DNA of 64,000 nt from Cytophagales bacterium (lineage in GTDB: Bacteria > Bacteroidota > Bacteroidia > Cytophagales > Cyclobacteriaceae). The notes below the pieces were generated by a model. The model worked only from the letters and a program-made list of their open reading frames with translations. It was not told the origin of the DNA and ran no database searches. Shown here one piece after another: positions 15,301 through 22,981 of the stretch. The stretch covers positions 1-64,000 of the forward strand of contig JAFLBR010000020.1 of NCBI GenBank assembly GCA_017303795.1, written 5' to 3'. Positions within the stretch are counted from its first letter, which is position 1; each line of letters begins with the position of its first letter. A program made the translations under genes and the position numbers.

Positions 15301-15924
15301 ATGAAACCCATCCGATTATTAGTTGTGCTGCTGGCTATGGTAGCGGTTCCGGCATTTGCCCAACAACCTGAGAAAATTGAAAAACCGGTAACGGAGTCAA
15401 AAGCAGAAACGCGCTCCGATGGTCTGGTTAAGATTGCAGCACCTGCGCGTAATTTTAATTTCGACATCCGCATTGACGGAAAAGCAATTGAACAAGATAT
15501 TGAAAATGCTTTGCGCCTTGCCTTGCGGTCGGTAGAGCATTCGCTTGAAGCGATTCAGATTCATCTGCAACCTATTGAGATAAACCTGAGCAATCTCAAC
15601 AGTTTAAACAACACCATCGAAATAAATATTCCCCGCATTGAAGTGGATATTGAACCCATTGAAATAGATCTGGAGGATTTCGATTTCGACTTTGATCAGG
15701 ATGTTGATTTTGACTTCGATCACGATTTTGATTTGGATATCGATCTTGATGACGTGGACGATGAAGAGGAATTTTTGCTAAAGAAGGAAAAAGAGAAAGT
15801 GAAGGCCGAAAAGGAAAAGGAAGCGAAAGAAAAAGAGATGAAAGAGAAATCGAAGGAGAAGCAAGAAAAAGAAAAGTCTAAAGAGGAGCAGAGCAAATCC
15901 AAAGGCCTGAAAAAAATAAACTAA
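15301..15924 (+). CDS. Secreted low-complexity protein with Asp/Phe repeats and Lys/Glu tail
   Basis: This 207-residue protein has a signal peptide (~1-20, ending A-F-A-Q-Q). Residues ~95-125 alternate I-E and N-I-P, ~125-150 alternate D with F or L (D-F-D-F-D-F-D-Q-D-V-D), and ~155-207 are Lys/Glu-rich and likely a single charged helix. The strict alternation gives one acidic and one hydrophobic face per strand. It is the third acidic envelope protein in 8 kb, which links it loosely to the lipoproteins at 8.0-9.8 kb. No family is recognised. The opposite-strand frames here are artefacts of composition. Confidence 0.6.
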   Translation: MKPIRLLVVLLAMVAVPAFAQQPEKIEKPVTESKAETRSDGLVKIAAPARNFNFDIRIDGKAIEQDIENALRLALRSVEHSLEAIQIHLQPIEINLSNLNSLNNTIEINIPRIEVDIEPIEIDLEDFDFDFDQDVDFDFDHDFDLDIDLDDVDDEEEFLLKKEKEKVKAEKEKEAKEKEMKEKSKEKQEKEKSKEEQSKSKGLKKIN

Positions 15925-15953
15925 ACAGGCTAAGTGGTATTTGATTGTAATTT

Positions 15954-15980
15954 GCATAAAGCCGTATCTTGGCTTTATGC
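15954..15980. promoter_or_regulatory. Perfect inverted repeat over the Crp-like gene start
   Basis: GCATAAAGCC (15954-15963) and GGCTTTATGC (15971-15980) are perfect 10-base arms with a 7-base loop, and the right arm contains the ATG at 15977. As RNA the hairpin would bury the start codon; as DNA it could be an operator for the encoded regulator. Confidence 0.5.
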
Positions 15981-16540
15981 AATCACTCATAAGTCACATT
16001 CAGCAGTATTGCCCCATTGGTAAAACAGCACTGAAAAGTTTAGCCGGTGCATTACAAAAAGTTGAATTACCAAAGGGCGCTTTCCTTACTACCGAAGGCA
16101 AAACATGCAACCACGTTTATTTTCTGGAACAAGGTTGCTTGCGCGGATTCTATAATCTGGATGGAAAAGATATTACCTATTGGTTTGCATTCGAAAATAA
16201 TTTTGTCACTTCATTCTTTAGTTTCATTAGTCGCAAGCCGGGTGTAGAAAACATTCAATTGCTGGAAGATTGTACACTTTGGGCAATCAGTTATGATGAA
16301 CTACAACACCTGTACGCAAAACATACAGACATAGAACGGTTGGGCCGGATTATGCATGAGCGATATTATGTAATGCTGGAAGAGCGTTTTGTAGCCAATC
16401 ATTTTAAAGAGGCCCGCGAGCGTTATGAAAATCTGGCAACAGCCACGCCCCATATTTTGCAACGTGTGCCACTGGGTTATATAGCGTCTTATCTGGGCAT
16501 TACGCAGGAAACCCTGAGCCGCATTCGCAGTAAAACATAG
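15977..16540 (+). CDS. Crp/Fnr-family transcriptional regulator
   Basis: This 187-residue regulator has a cyclic-nucleotide-binding-like beta-barrel (~15-115, L-P-K-G-A-F-L-T-T-E-G-K ... Y-F-L-E-Q-G-C-L-R-G-F-Y) and a C-terminal helix-turn-helix (~150-187) with P-L-G-Y-I-A-S-Y-L-G-I-T-Q-E-T-L-S-R-I-R. The cNMP phosphate cassette is not intact, as in most such Bacteroidota proteins, so the ligand is unknown. I chose ATG 15977 over 15941 because M-Q-S-L-I-S-H-I matches family starts and the upstream codons lie in the inverted repeat. The yiaA gene follows at once and may be its target. Confidence 0.82.
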   Translation: MQSLISHIQQYCPIGKTALKSLAGALQKVELPKGAFLTTEGKTCNHVYFLEQGCLRGFYNLDGKDITYWFAFENNFVTSFFSFISRKPGVENIQLLEDCTLWAISYDELQHLYAKHTDIERLGRIMHERYYVMLEERFVANHFKEARERYENLATATPHILQRVPLGYIASYLGITQETLSRIRSKT

Positions 16541-16615
16541 TTTCTATTTTGACTTATGTCAAAATTATTGGATTACAGTAGCTCTACTTTTGAATCGGTT
16601 AAACCAAATCAAAAA

Positions 16616-17038
16616 ATGGAAAACAAATCGATTCAAAAACCTTCGAACGCTTTTATTGCCGCCTCTTGGGTAGCCTTGTTAACGGGTATGCTGGCCTATA
16701 TTATAGGCTTATGGAATGCCGAAATGGAGTTGAATGAAAAGGGATATTACTTTACAGTATTAATGTTTGGCTTGTTCGCAGCTATTTCGTTACAAAAGGC
16801 GGTACGCGATCAATTGGAAAAAATTCCGGTTACCAATATTTATTATAGCCTGGCGTGGTTCAGTACCGTGCTGGCTATTGTACTATTGGTGGTTGGTTTA
16901 TGGAATGCTGAATTAATCCGGAGCGAAAAAGGATTTTATGCCATGTCGTTTACGCTGAGTTTGTTTGGGGCGATTGCAGTTCAGAAAAACACACGCGATA
17001 GTCAGTTGGCGGAGAAGCACATGGATATATCTGAATAG
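16616..17038 (+). CDS. yiaA: YiaA/YiaB-family inner-membrane protein
   Basis: This 140-residue membrane protein carries two tandem YiaAB modules, each with two helices and the near-identical motif G-L-W-N-A-E followed by E-K-G-[YF]-Y. The text N-E-K-G-Y-Y-F and L-F-G-A-I-A-V-Q-K-N-x-R-D closely follows E. coli YiaA. Its biochemical role is unknown. A frame start at 16556 would add 20 residues, but the family begins about where M-E-N-K-S-I-Q-K-P-S lies, so I favour ATG 16616. It lies just downstream of the Crp-like regulator on the same strand. Confidence 0.82.
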   Translation: MENKSIQKPSNAFIAASWVALLTGMLAYIIGLWNAEMELNEKGYYFTVLMFGLFAAISLQKAVRDQLEKIPVTNIYYSLAWFSTVLAIVLLVVGLWNAELIRSEKGFYAMSFTLSLFGAIAVQKNTRDSQLAEKHMDISE

Positions 17039-17065
17039 TTTAAATTTTATTTATCCTTTTAGTTT

Positions 17066-17250
17066 GAGCCCTGAAGGGGCATAATACGTAAAGGCAGGGT
17101 GAAGCCCTGTCATTGTGAAAGTAAATGCAAACAAGCCCTGAAAGGGTGTAAGAGTCCGGATATTATATCACCCCTTCAGGGCTATGAAGTTGGCTGGTTT
17201 AAAACGCAGGGCTTCACCCTGCGTTTGTTAATGCCACCCTTTCAGGGCTT
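17066..17250. repeat. Nested palindromic repeat built from AGCCCTGAAAGGG units
   Basis: Four related units occur: GAGCCCTGAAGGGGC (17066), CAAGCCCTGAAAGGGTG (~17132), CACCCCTTCAGGGCT (~17170) and CACCCTTTCAGGGCTT (~17235). Between them lie GCAGGGTGAAGCCCTG and its complement GCAGGGCTTCACCCTGC. The outer and inner pairs are mutually inverted, so the whole block can fold as nested hairpins. This is the well-known style of dispersed intergenic repeat in Bacteroidota. No gene is supported between 17039 and 17308. Confidence 0.7.
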
Positions 17251-17308
17251 AACTAAAAAGAATGAGAGGAATAGTTTTTTTGATTGCTACTTAAATACTC
17301 TCAATGAC

Positions 17309-17836
17309 CTAATCATGTACTTTAAAATTTTTCTTCAGACAAGAAGTATTTACCGAAAGCTCTGAAACACCACCTGTTAAATTCTTTACATTCTTAAATC
17401 CGTTATTATTTAACAGAATAGCCGCCCGCGGACTTCTAAAACTATGGCTACAGTACACCAGTATCTCACGGTCTTTATAAGCACTTAATTCCGAGAGTCT
17501 TTTTTCCAGATCATCAATATTGATATTAATGGCGTTGTTGAAATGGCCATAGGTGTTTCGCATACTTCGCCCTTCAAACTCAGCTCTTGAACGTACATCC
17601 AGTAAAACAACATTTGGGTTAGCTGCAATGCGATCACAAAATTCTGTTGCGCTAAGATTTTCAAATTGAAGACTGCTTTTTAAAACCAGTTTCATGTGGC
17701 AGGTAGCACATGTGCCCGGCTTGGTATGCACCATTTTATCACATTTCTGACCACAAGGCATGCACACATACTCTTGTGTTTGAGCGGATAGCTGAATGCT
17801 GATAAAGATGAAACAAAAAATGCTGGCGTATTTCAT
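17309..17836 (-). CDS. Exported rhodanese-like protein with N-terminal heavy-metal-binding motif
   Basis: This 175-residue protein has a signal peptide (~1-19, L-S-A-Q). Residues ~23-50 carry Y-V-C-M-P-C-G-Q-K-C-D ... P-G-T-C-A-T-C-H-M-K-L, six cysteines in the pattern of the heavy-metal-binding domain found with CopA/CusB proteins. A rhodanese domain (~60-165) follows with catalytic Cys129 in V-Y-C-S-H-S-F-R-S-P. It could handle sulfane sulfur or copper in the periplasm. It overlaps the upstream DoxX-like gene by four bases, so the two are coupled. Confidence 0.75.
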   Translation of the reverse strand: MKYASIFCFIFISIQLSAQTQEYVCMPCGQKCDKMVHTKPGTCATCHMKLVLKSSLQFENLSATEFCDRIAANPNVVLLDVRSRAEFEGRSMRNTYGHFNNAININIDDLEKRLSELSAYKDREILVYCSHSFRSPRAAILLNNNGFKNVKNLTGGVSELSVNTSCLKKNFKVHD

Positions 17837-18201
17837 TGCTTACTTAGTTTCAAATGATAGTAATATGACACGCCCGCTACAAGAAAGAACACCGGAAACA
17901 AGAGTACATCGGTTATGGGCGAACCAATAGCAAGTAAAGAATAAACGGCTGCGGCCAAATCAAAAATAAGCCCGGCATAGGCCCAGTCTTTGATGCGACC
18001 CAGGCCCGGAATCAGTAAGGCGATACTACCCACAGCTTTACCTATCCCAATAAACCGAATAAAATATTCGGGGTAACCCATCTGCCCATGAATAAAATCA
18101 ATAGAAGCCTGATCGAGCATGATATTGGGAATAGCCGAAAGCAACATGAAGCCTGCAAACAAGATGGTTGTTATCCAGTAAATAATTTTGTCTTTTTTCA
18201 T
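17833..18201 (-). CDS. DoxX-like membrane protein
   Basis: This 122-residue protein with four hydrophobic helices has the DoxX_2 pattern: I-Y-W-I-T-T-I-L-F-A-G-F-M, a loop, then F-I-R-F-I-G-I-G-K-A-V-G-S-I-A-L-L-I-P-G and a final pair of helices. DoxX-like proteins are poorly understood quinone- or redox-linked membrane proteins. It is the first gene of the pair with the rhodanese protein (ATGA overlap), which supports a role in sulfur or redox chemistry. This is inference from context. Confidence 0.72.
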   Translation of the reverse strand: MKKDKIIYWITTILFAGFMLLSAIPNIMLDQASIDFIHGQMGYPEYFIRFIGIGKAVGSIALLIPGLGRIKDWAYAGLIFDLAAAVYSLLAIGSPITDVLLFPVFFLVAGVSYYYHLKLSKQ

Positions 18202-18230
18202 AGTAATATTTGTTGATTCAAGGTAAGCGT

Positions 18231-18635
18231 TTATTTCAAGCGCACCAGTTTTCCTTTTCGTTTTACAATGTTTTTATAATCCCACTGAATCTCGCGGCCT
18301 TTTGCAAGCCAACGTTTCAGGTCTTTGGTTTTAATTTGATCAGCCGATGTGTAGAAGATGGATGCATCTTTAAACTTCTTCCCGCGACTGTCAAGTGCTT
18401 CTTCGTCAAAGTCAGCTCCGCTCCAGAACATCAGTCGCACTCCGGCTTTTAGTTTATCGTATCCGGTTATCGGGTTGCCATCTAAAAACCAAACCGGGTG
18501 GCGATGCCAGATTTTGTTCTCAGCCTCCGGCAAGTGTTTGGAGATTTCGAACGCCAGTACTTCACAAATGGCTTTGTCTTCCACTTCTTTGGAAGCATTG
18601 TATTCCAATATCTCTTTTGCAATCTTAACCGCCAT
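18231..18635 (-). CDS. DUF1801-domain protein
   Basis: This 134-residue cytoplasmic protein resembles DUF1801 (YdhG-like): V-W-F-L-D-G-N-P-I-T-G-Y, V-R-L-M-F-W-S-G-A-D-F and a basic C-terminus are characteristic. Function is unknown. It lies five bases after the AHSA1/SRPBCC gene and is probably the last gene of an ArsR-SRPBCC-DUF1801 operon, a common grouping in Bacteroidota. Confidence 0.72.
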   Translation of the reverse strand: MAVKIAKEILEYNASKEVEDKAICEVLAFEISKHLPEAENKIWHRHPVWFLDGNPITGYDKLKAGVRLMFWSGADFDEEALDSRGKKFKDASIFYTSADQIKTKDLKRWLAKGREIQWDYKNIVKRKGKLVRLK

Positions 18636-18639
18636 AAAT

Positions 18640-19143
18640 TTATTTCTTTAATGTGGCTAATAAGCTTTCCAGTTGATTTAAGCCCATGGTAAATCCTTCT
18701 TTGAATCCCATCTCTATAATTTTTTCAAGTGTTTCAAAGGTATCAACGGTAATAGTAATATTTACCACTGTACCGTTTGTGGTGTTACTAAAAACATTTT
18801 GCCAATGCATTCTTGAGAAATCAGGATTAAGCGTTCCGGCTTCATCGCAAAAAGCATCTAACCCGGTATAACTTTTTTCGGCTTCAATCTTTTCGTAGTC
18901 GAACCTACACCAGTGTACCTGGTTTTCAGGACTGATCATAGAATACAACCACGCGCCACCTTCACGAAAGTCAAGCGCTTTGGTTTTGTTTTGATAGGGT
19001 AGTGGTGCCCACCATTGGTCTAACAATTCTGCGGTAGTCCACGCTTTCCACACTAATGGTAGGTCTGCAGCAAACTCACGCTTTACATGAATGGTTCTGT
19101 TTTCTTTGTTTACAGTAAAATCGAATAGCAGGTTAGTGTTCAT
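18640..19143 (-). CDS. AHSA1/SRPBCC-domain protein
   Basis: This 167-residue protein has the Aha1 C-terminal / START-like fold: [24 protein letters not shown] and W-W-A-P at the start, and [17 protein letters not shown] at the end, both hallmark segments. It likely binds a hydrophobic small molecule. It overlaps the ArsR-family gene by four bases (ATGA). ArsR plus AHSA1 is a recurrent regulator/ligand-binding pair of unknown ligand. Confidence 0.82.
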   Translation of the reverse strand: MNTNLLFDFTVNKENRTIHVKREFAADLPLVWKAWTTAELLDQWWAPLPYQNKTKALDFREGGAWLYSMISPENQVHWCRFDYEKIEAEKSYTGLDAFCDEAGTLNPDFSRMHWQNVFSNTTNGTVVNITITVDTFETLEKIIEMGFKEGFTMGLNQLESLLATLKK

Positions 19144-19460
19144 TTTTTTGGTTTTTTTAAGGTGGTTAATAAAGTATCCAGTTGGTTGAAACGCTTCTCC
19201 CAGATTTTACGAAACTGCTCCAGCCATTTGTCAATCTCTTTCATTTTGTTGATTTCAAGTTGGTAATAAATTTCACGGCCACGCTGTTCAGGTACTACCA
19301 GTTCGCACTCGGTAAGAATGCGTAGGTGTTTGGAAACCGCTTGCCGCGAAGTATCAAAATGTTCGGCTATGGCATTGGGTGTCATAGCCTGTAAGGCAAT
19401 AAGCGCAATAATCGCGCGCCTGGAAGGGTCGGCTATAGCCTGAAAAATATCTCTTCTCAT
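19140..19460 (-). CDS. ArsR-family winged-helix repressor
   Basis: This 106-residue regulator starts [18 protein letters not shown], the standard opening of the metal-independent ArsR group (SdpR-like), with recognition helix [12 protein letters not shown]. No CxC metal site is visible. A longer frame begins at 19508, but a consensus promoter -7 box lies at 19494-19501, inside that extension, so translation must start at 19460. It probably represses its own operon by binding the inverted repeats upstream. Confidence 0.85.
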   Translation of the reverse strand: MRRDIFQAIADPSRRAIIALIALQAMTPNAIAEHFDTSRQAVSKHLRILTECELVVPEQRGREIYYQLEINKMKEIDKWLEQFRKIWEKRFNQLDTLLTTLKKPKK

Positions 19461-19481
19461 TGGGTAAACTCTTTTTGGGAA

Positions 19482-19575
19482 ACCGTTCGGTTGCAAATAT
19501 ATGCGCAACCAATTGATTTCACAATAGCAAACCAGATTTTTTACTAAAAGTGAAATCAGGTTTTGGCCGAACGGT
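19482..19575. promoter_or_regulatory. Nested inverted repeats between divergent arsR and sugar genes
   Basis: ACCGTTCGG (19482-19490) pairs with CCGAACGGT (19567-19575), and TGATTTCAC (19514-19522) pairs with GTGAAATCA (19550-19558). The two pairs are nested in a 94-base region between the divergent arsR and 19630 genes. ArsR dimers bind such symmetric sites, so these are candidate operators. Confidence 0.45.
19494..19526 (-). promoter_or_regulatory. Bacteroidota-type promoter for the arsR operon
   Basis: Read on the minus strand, TATATTTG (a perfect TAnnTTTG -7 box, 19494-19501) lies 20 bases downstream of TTG at 19522-19524 (the -33 element). That spacing is standard for the primary sigma factor of Bacteroidota. 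Transcription would begin close to 19488, giving a leader of under 30 bases to ATG 19460. Confidence 0.6.
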
Positions 19576-19629
19576 AGCAGCCAATACCCTCAAAATTTCT
19601 ACTTTAGTAAATACTAACCTGAATCTACC

Positions 19630-20580
19630 ATGCCATCCAGAAGACATTTTGTAAAAACCCTTGCGGCCGGAGCATTGTTTGTTCCCGCTTTCAATTTGTT
19701 ATCGTGTAAACCCGAAAAGAAAGAAACTGTGGACACTGGGCTTAAAATTTCATTGGCACAATGGTCGCTGCACCGCGCCTTCGAGAAGGGCGAGTTGCAG
19801 GCGGTAAACTTTGCAGCATTGGCTCGGCAGTATAATATCAATGCGGTTGAATATGTAAATGGTTTTTATCGCGATAAGGGTTCGGATGAAAAATTCTGGA
19901 ATGAGATGAAGCGCACAGCCGATAATGAAGGTGTAACAAACCTGCTGATCATGATTGATGAAGAAGGCGATTTGGGAAATCCGGATTCAGCCGCACGCAC
20001 TACGGCAATCGAAAATCATTACAAGTGGTTACATGCGGCTAATTTGTTGGGTTGCCATTCGGTGCGCGTAAATGCTTTTGGCGAAGGCAGCCGCGAAGAC
20101 GTACAAAAAGCCATGATTGATTCAATGCAACGCCTGGGTGAGTATGCGGCTCCGCTTAATCTTAATATATTGATTGAAAACCATGGACTGTTTAGCAGCG
20201 ATGGCAAGTGGGTGGCGGAAGTAATACAGCAAAGTGGTAAAACAAATTGTGGTACGTTGCCCGATTTTGGTAACTGGTGTTTAAGTGCCAAGTGGGGCAC
20301 CACACAAATTGAATGTGCTGAAGTATATGATCGCTACCAGGGCGTGGCCGATCTACTGCCGTTTGCCAAAGGGGTTAGTGCAAAATCGTATGCGTTTGAT
20401 GCCGATGGAAATGAAACACGAATCGATTACCTGCGCTTGTTAAAGTTGGTAAAGGATTCTGGGTTTAATGGGTACGTAGGTATTGAGTTTGAAGGATTTG
20501 ATATGGCTGAGCCGGATGGAATCATAGCAACACAAAAACTTTTGGAGCGTAGCTGGCAACAGTTGAAAGCTAATTCTTAA
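19630..20580 (+). CDS. Tat-exported sugar phosphate isomerase/epimerase-like TIM barrel
   Basis: This 316-residue protein of the xylose isomerase-like TIM barrel family (AP_endonuc_2) has a Tat-type leader S-R-R-H-F-V-K-T-L and a possible lipobox L-L-S-C at residue ~26. Metal-binding residues typical of the barrel are visible in A-V-E-Y-V-N-G, I-L-I-E-N-H-G, T-L-P-D-F-G-N-W and Y-V-G-I-E-F-E-G. Family members act on keto- and aldo-sugars. It opens a cluster with two Gfo/Idh/MocA proteins and a ThuA-like protein, so it probably isomerises or cleaves an oxidised sugar in the periplasm. Confidence 0.8.
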   Translation: MPSRRHFVKTLAAGALFVPAFNLLSCKPEKKETVDTGLKISLAQWSLHRAFEKGELQAVNFAALARQYNINAVEYVNGFYRDKGSDEKFWNEMKRTADNEGVTNLLIMIDEEGDLGNPDSAARTTAIENHYKWLHAANLLGCHSVRVNAFGEGSREDVQKAMIDSMQRLGEYAAPLNLNILIENHGLFSSDGKWVAEVIQQSGKTNCGTLPDFGNWCLSAKWGTTQIECAEVYDRYQGVADLLPFAKGVSAKSYAFDADGNETRIDYLRLLKLVKDSGFNGYVGIEFEGFDMAEPDGIIATQKLLERSWQQLKANS

Positions 20581-20588
20581 TTTAGAAC

Positions 20589-21362
20589 GTGATGATACAA
20601 TTGAAAGAAGTGCGAGCAGAGTATTATTTACTATTACTTATGTTAGTTGCTGCTTGCGCAGGAAAGCCCGAACCACCTGAACAATTAAGTTTAAGAAGCA
20701 CAGTAAATGGAGATACAGTTTTTGCAAATGCTATTGATGGAACACTGACTCCAGATCAGATTTTAACCACTCCGCATCGTGTTGTGTTAACCGGAATGGC
20801 AAATCATCGGTTGATTACGATCTATAAACAAGGCTTTGAAAAGCGAATTACCGAATATAATTCTTACGAGAACTACGACCCTTGGTATAGCGATCATCAA
20901 CAACATTATATGCCGGGAATAGATTTGATTAGTGGCTATAATCTTTTGAATGTAGGCCACTATGATATGACTACCGAAAAGTTGAATTTATTGTTTGATA
21001 AACCTGTACTAGTAAAATCGATTTATTACCCATCCTTTATTCAGGACTCGCTAAAAGAAAAGCCAATTAATCGAAATTATTATCTGATCTCAGTTTACGA
21101 TGAAGACACCAACCGCGATTCGCTAATTGATAATAATGACTTAAGGCGATTTTATCAGTATCCGGATTCAGGGATTCAACCATCGCAACTAATTCCCCCT
21201 GACTATTCTGTTTTAAGGTCGCAGTATGATTCAGGAAATGATGTGATGTATATTTTTGCGCGGCATGATCGCAATGCCAATGGACGGGCGGAAGACAAAG
21301 AACCTGTTCATGTGTTTTGGATTGATCTCGCAAAACCAAGTGTCGCTAAAAGGATGTATTGA
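20589..21362 (+). CDS. Lipoprotein with EF-hand-like calcium loops
   Basis: This 257-residue lipoprotein has the signal L-L-L-L-M-L-V-A-A-C (Cys ~24). Two Asp-rich loops are visible: D-E-D-T-N-R-D-S-L-I-D-N-N-D and D-R-N-A-N-G-R-A-E-D-K-E, spaced as in EF-hand or dockerin-like Ca2+ loops. The rest is beta-rich and unrecognised. It starts nine bases after the TIM-barrel gene and should be cotranscribed with it. A role in binding or presenting a glycan substrate is possible but not shown. Confidence 0.6.
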   Translation: MMIQLKEVRAEYYLLLLMLVAACAGKPEPPEQLSLRSTVNGDTVFANAIDGTLTPDQILTTPHRVVLTGMANHRLITIYKQGFEKRITEYNSYENYDPWYSDHQQHYMPGIDLISGYNLLNVGHYDMTTEKLNLLFDKPVLVKSIYYPSFIQDSLKEKPINRNYYLISVYDEDTNRDSLIDNNDLRRFYQYPDSGIQPSQLIPPDYSVLRSQYDSGNDVMYIFARHDRNANGRAEDKEPVHVFWIDLAKPSVAKRMY

Positions 21363-21369
21363 TCAGAAA

Positions 21370-22470
21370 TCAGAGTTTCAACTCGATGCGCTTACCGGTT
21401 TTAACAGCCAGATAAATAGCATCCACAATTTTCATGTCTTTCAAACCCTCTTCACCGTTAACTGGTATTTCAGGAGTTTTATTATCCAGAATAATTTGTG
21501 CCATCTCGTCCATTTGTGTGGTTTGATGGGTAACATGTGGCAGTGTAAGTGGCCCGGCATGCGTTCGCCCTTGTATCGGGCCGTAACCCGTAGAAGGTTG
21601 TAGTTCGGCAAATCCTTTTTCGCCATTCAAAAAGAATTTATCTAAGTTATTCATGCTGTATGTAGAAAGACAAGATGCAACAGCACCGCTTGCAAAGCCC
21701 AGTTGAAACTGTATCGTTTCATCCACACCTTCTTTAAATTTTTGCGGATCGGTTTTGGTTTCCTGCGCAGTAACCCAAATCGGTTCTTCACCTAACATGT
21801 ACCGCGATCCATTGATGGAATAAATTCCGATATCCATCATGGCCCCACCACCAGCCAGGTTTTTGGTAAGTCGCCATTGGCCGGGATCGCCAATTCTAAA
21901 ACCACTTAGCCCTTGAAAGAAGAGTGGTTTCCCAAATGCACCGGCTTTGCGCATGCGCACAACTTCAAGTGTGTTGGCTTCAAAGTGCATGCGATAACCG
22001 ATCAATAATTTTACATTTGCTTTTTTGCAGGCATTTACCATTTCCAATCCTTCCATGGCATTTAAGGCCATCGGCTTTTCGCAGATAACATGCTTACCCG
22101 CTTGCGCTACGCGTATGGCTTGCTGATGATGTAGTGCATTGGGTGTAATGATATAGACTGCATCAATATCAGGATTGTTTTTAATCTGATCGAAGTTTTC
22201 GTAGTTGTAACAATTCTTTTCAGCAATACCATATTTGGCTTGCCAGGTTTTTATTTTGGATGGCGTGCCGCTAATCACTCCGGTAAGTTTTGCCCGCTTG
22301 CAACTTAACATGGCTTCGGCTACACGTGTGCCGTAGCTGCCCAAACCCATAATGGCAACTCTTAATACGGGGCCTTGCGGGATTGTTAAAACATCTTTTC
22401 CGATTGCTGGTAATGCTGGTAACAACAGCGCAGCAGATAATTGCTGTAAGAATATTCTGCGTGAGTTCAT
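21370..22470 (-). CDS. Tat-exported Gfo/Idh/MocA-family oxidoreductase
   Basis: This 366-residue NAD(P)-dependent sugar dehydrogenase-like protein has the Tat leader S-R-R-I-F-L-Q-Q-L and L-L-L-P-A-L-P-A-I-G. The Rossmann motif is V-A-I-M-G-L-G-S-Y-G-T-R near 40, the substrate/cofactor motif C-E-K-P-M-A-L-N is near 130, and G-G-G-A-M-M-D-I-G-I-Y appears in the C-terminal domain. Periplasmic members keep the cofactor tightly bound, as in glucose-fructose oxidoreductase. Convergent with the lipoprotein at 20589. Confidence 0.87.
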   Translation of the reverse strand: MNSRRIFLQQLSAALLLPALPAIGKDVLTIPQGPVLRVAIMGLGSYGTRVAEAMLSCKRAKLTGVISGTPSKIKTWQAKYGIAEKNCYNYENFDQIKNNPDIDAVYIITPNALHHQQAIRVAQAGKHVICEKPMALNAMEGLEMVNACKKANVKLLIGYRMHFEANTLEVVRMRKAGAFGKPLFFQGLSGFRIGDPGQWRLTKNLAGGGAMMDIGIYSINGSRYMLGEEPIWVTAQETKTDPQKFKEGVDETIQFQLGFASGAVASCLSTYSMNNLDKFFLNGEKGFAELQPSTGYGPIQGRTHAGPLTLPHVTHQTTQMDEMAQIILDNKTPEIPVNGEEGLKDMKIVDAIYLAVKTGKRIELKL

Positions 22471-22593
22471 CTTAAACAGGTTAATGTCTCCTGAAAGATA
22501 GACCTTATCTTATAAAAAGACAATGTATAGATGAACTGAAATCAGCGGTTAGCCAGAAAACAGACCTAAACCTTTTCAGCTATGCGGCACTTA

Positions 22594-22848
22594 CTACTTA
22601 AACCTAAGTTTAAAATACAACAGCGATGAAGCCAGCACCAGTGTAAGCATGTTGGCTACAATTACCGGTATATCTTGAATAATGATTCCGTAGATAAGCC
22701 AGAGTAATACGCCAAAGCAGAAGAACGAAAACATGCCCAGCGATAAATCTTTGGCCGAACCGCTTTTCCAGGTTTTAATTACTTGCGGCAAAAAGGCGAT
22801 GGTCGTGCATGATCCCGCAGCCAATCCAAGCAATTGAGTGATGTTCAT
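22594..22848 (-). CDS. SemiSWEET sugar transporter
   Basis: This 84-residue protein has three helices forming one half of a SWEET transporter: A-F-L-P-Q-V-I-K-T-W-K-S-G-S-A-K-D-L-S holds the PQ-loop and the conserved K-x-x-[ND]-x-S, and a terminal helix V-A-N-M-L-T-L-V contains the expected Asn. Dimers give a facilitated sugar channel in the inner membrane. Its place between two sugar oxidoreductases fits uptake of the product of the periplasmic route. Confidence 0.85.
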   Translation of the reverse strand: MNITQLLGLAAGSCTTIAFLPQVIKTWKSGSAKDLSLGMFSFFCFGVLLWLIYGIIIQDIPVIVANMLTLVLASSLLYFKLRFK

Positions 22849-22981
22849 AATTTTATTTTTTCATTGCAAAGATACGGTTTGAGATGGCAATGGGTTGTGT
22901 ACGTGTAAGATTATCCGTTGTCAGATGGAGTTCAATCGTTTGCTGACTTTTTATCAGCCAGCCAAAACAGCGAATTCAGAA

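Noticed and set aside
15720-15990. Ser/Phe-rich minus-strand frames
   Set aside because: Antisense of the Asp/Phe and Lys/Glu low-complexity gene at 15301.
17099-17365. 88-residue plus-strand frame
   Set aside because: It is made of palindromic repeat sequence and the end of the antisense rhodanese gene.
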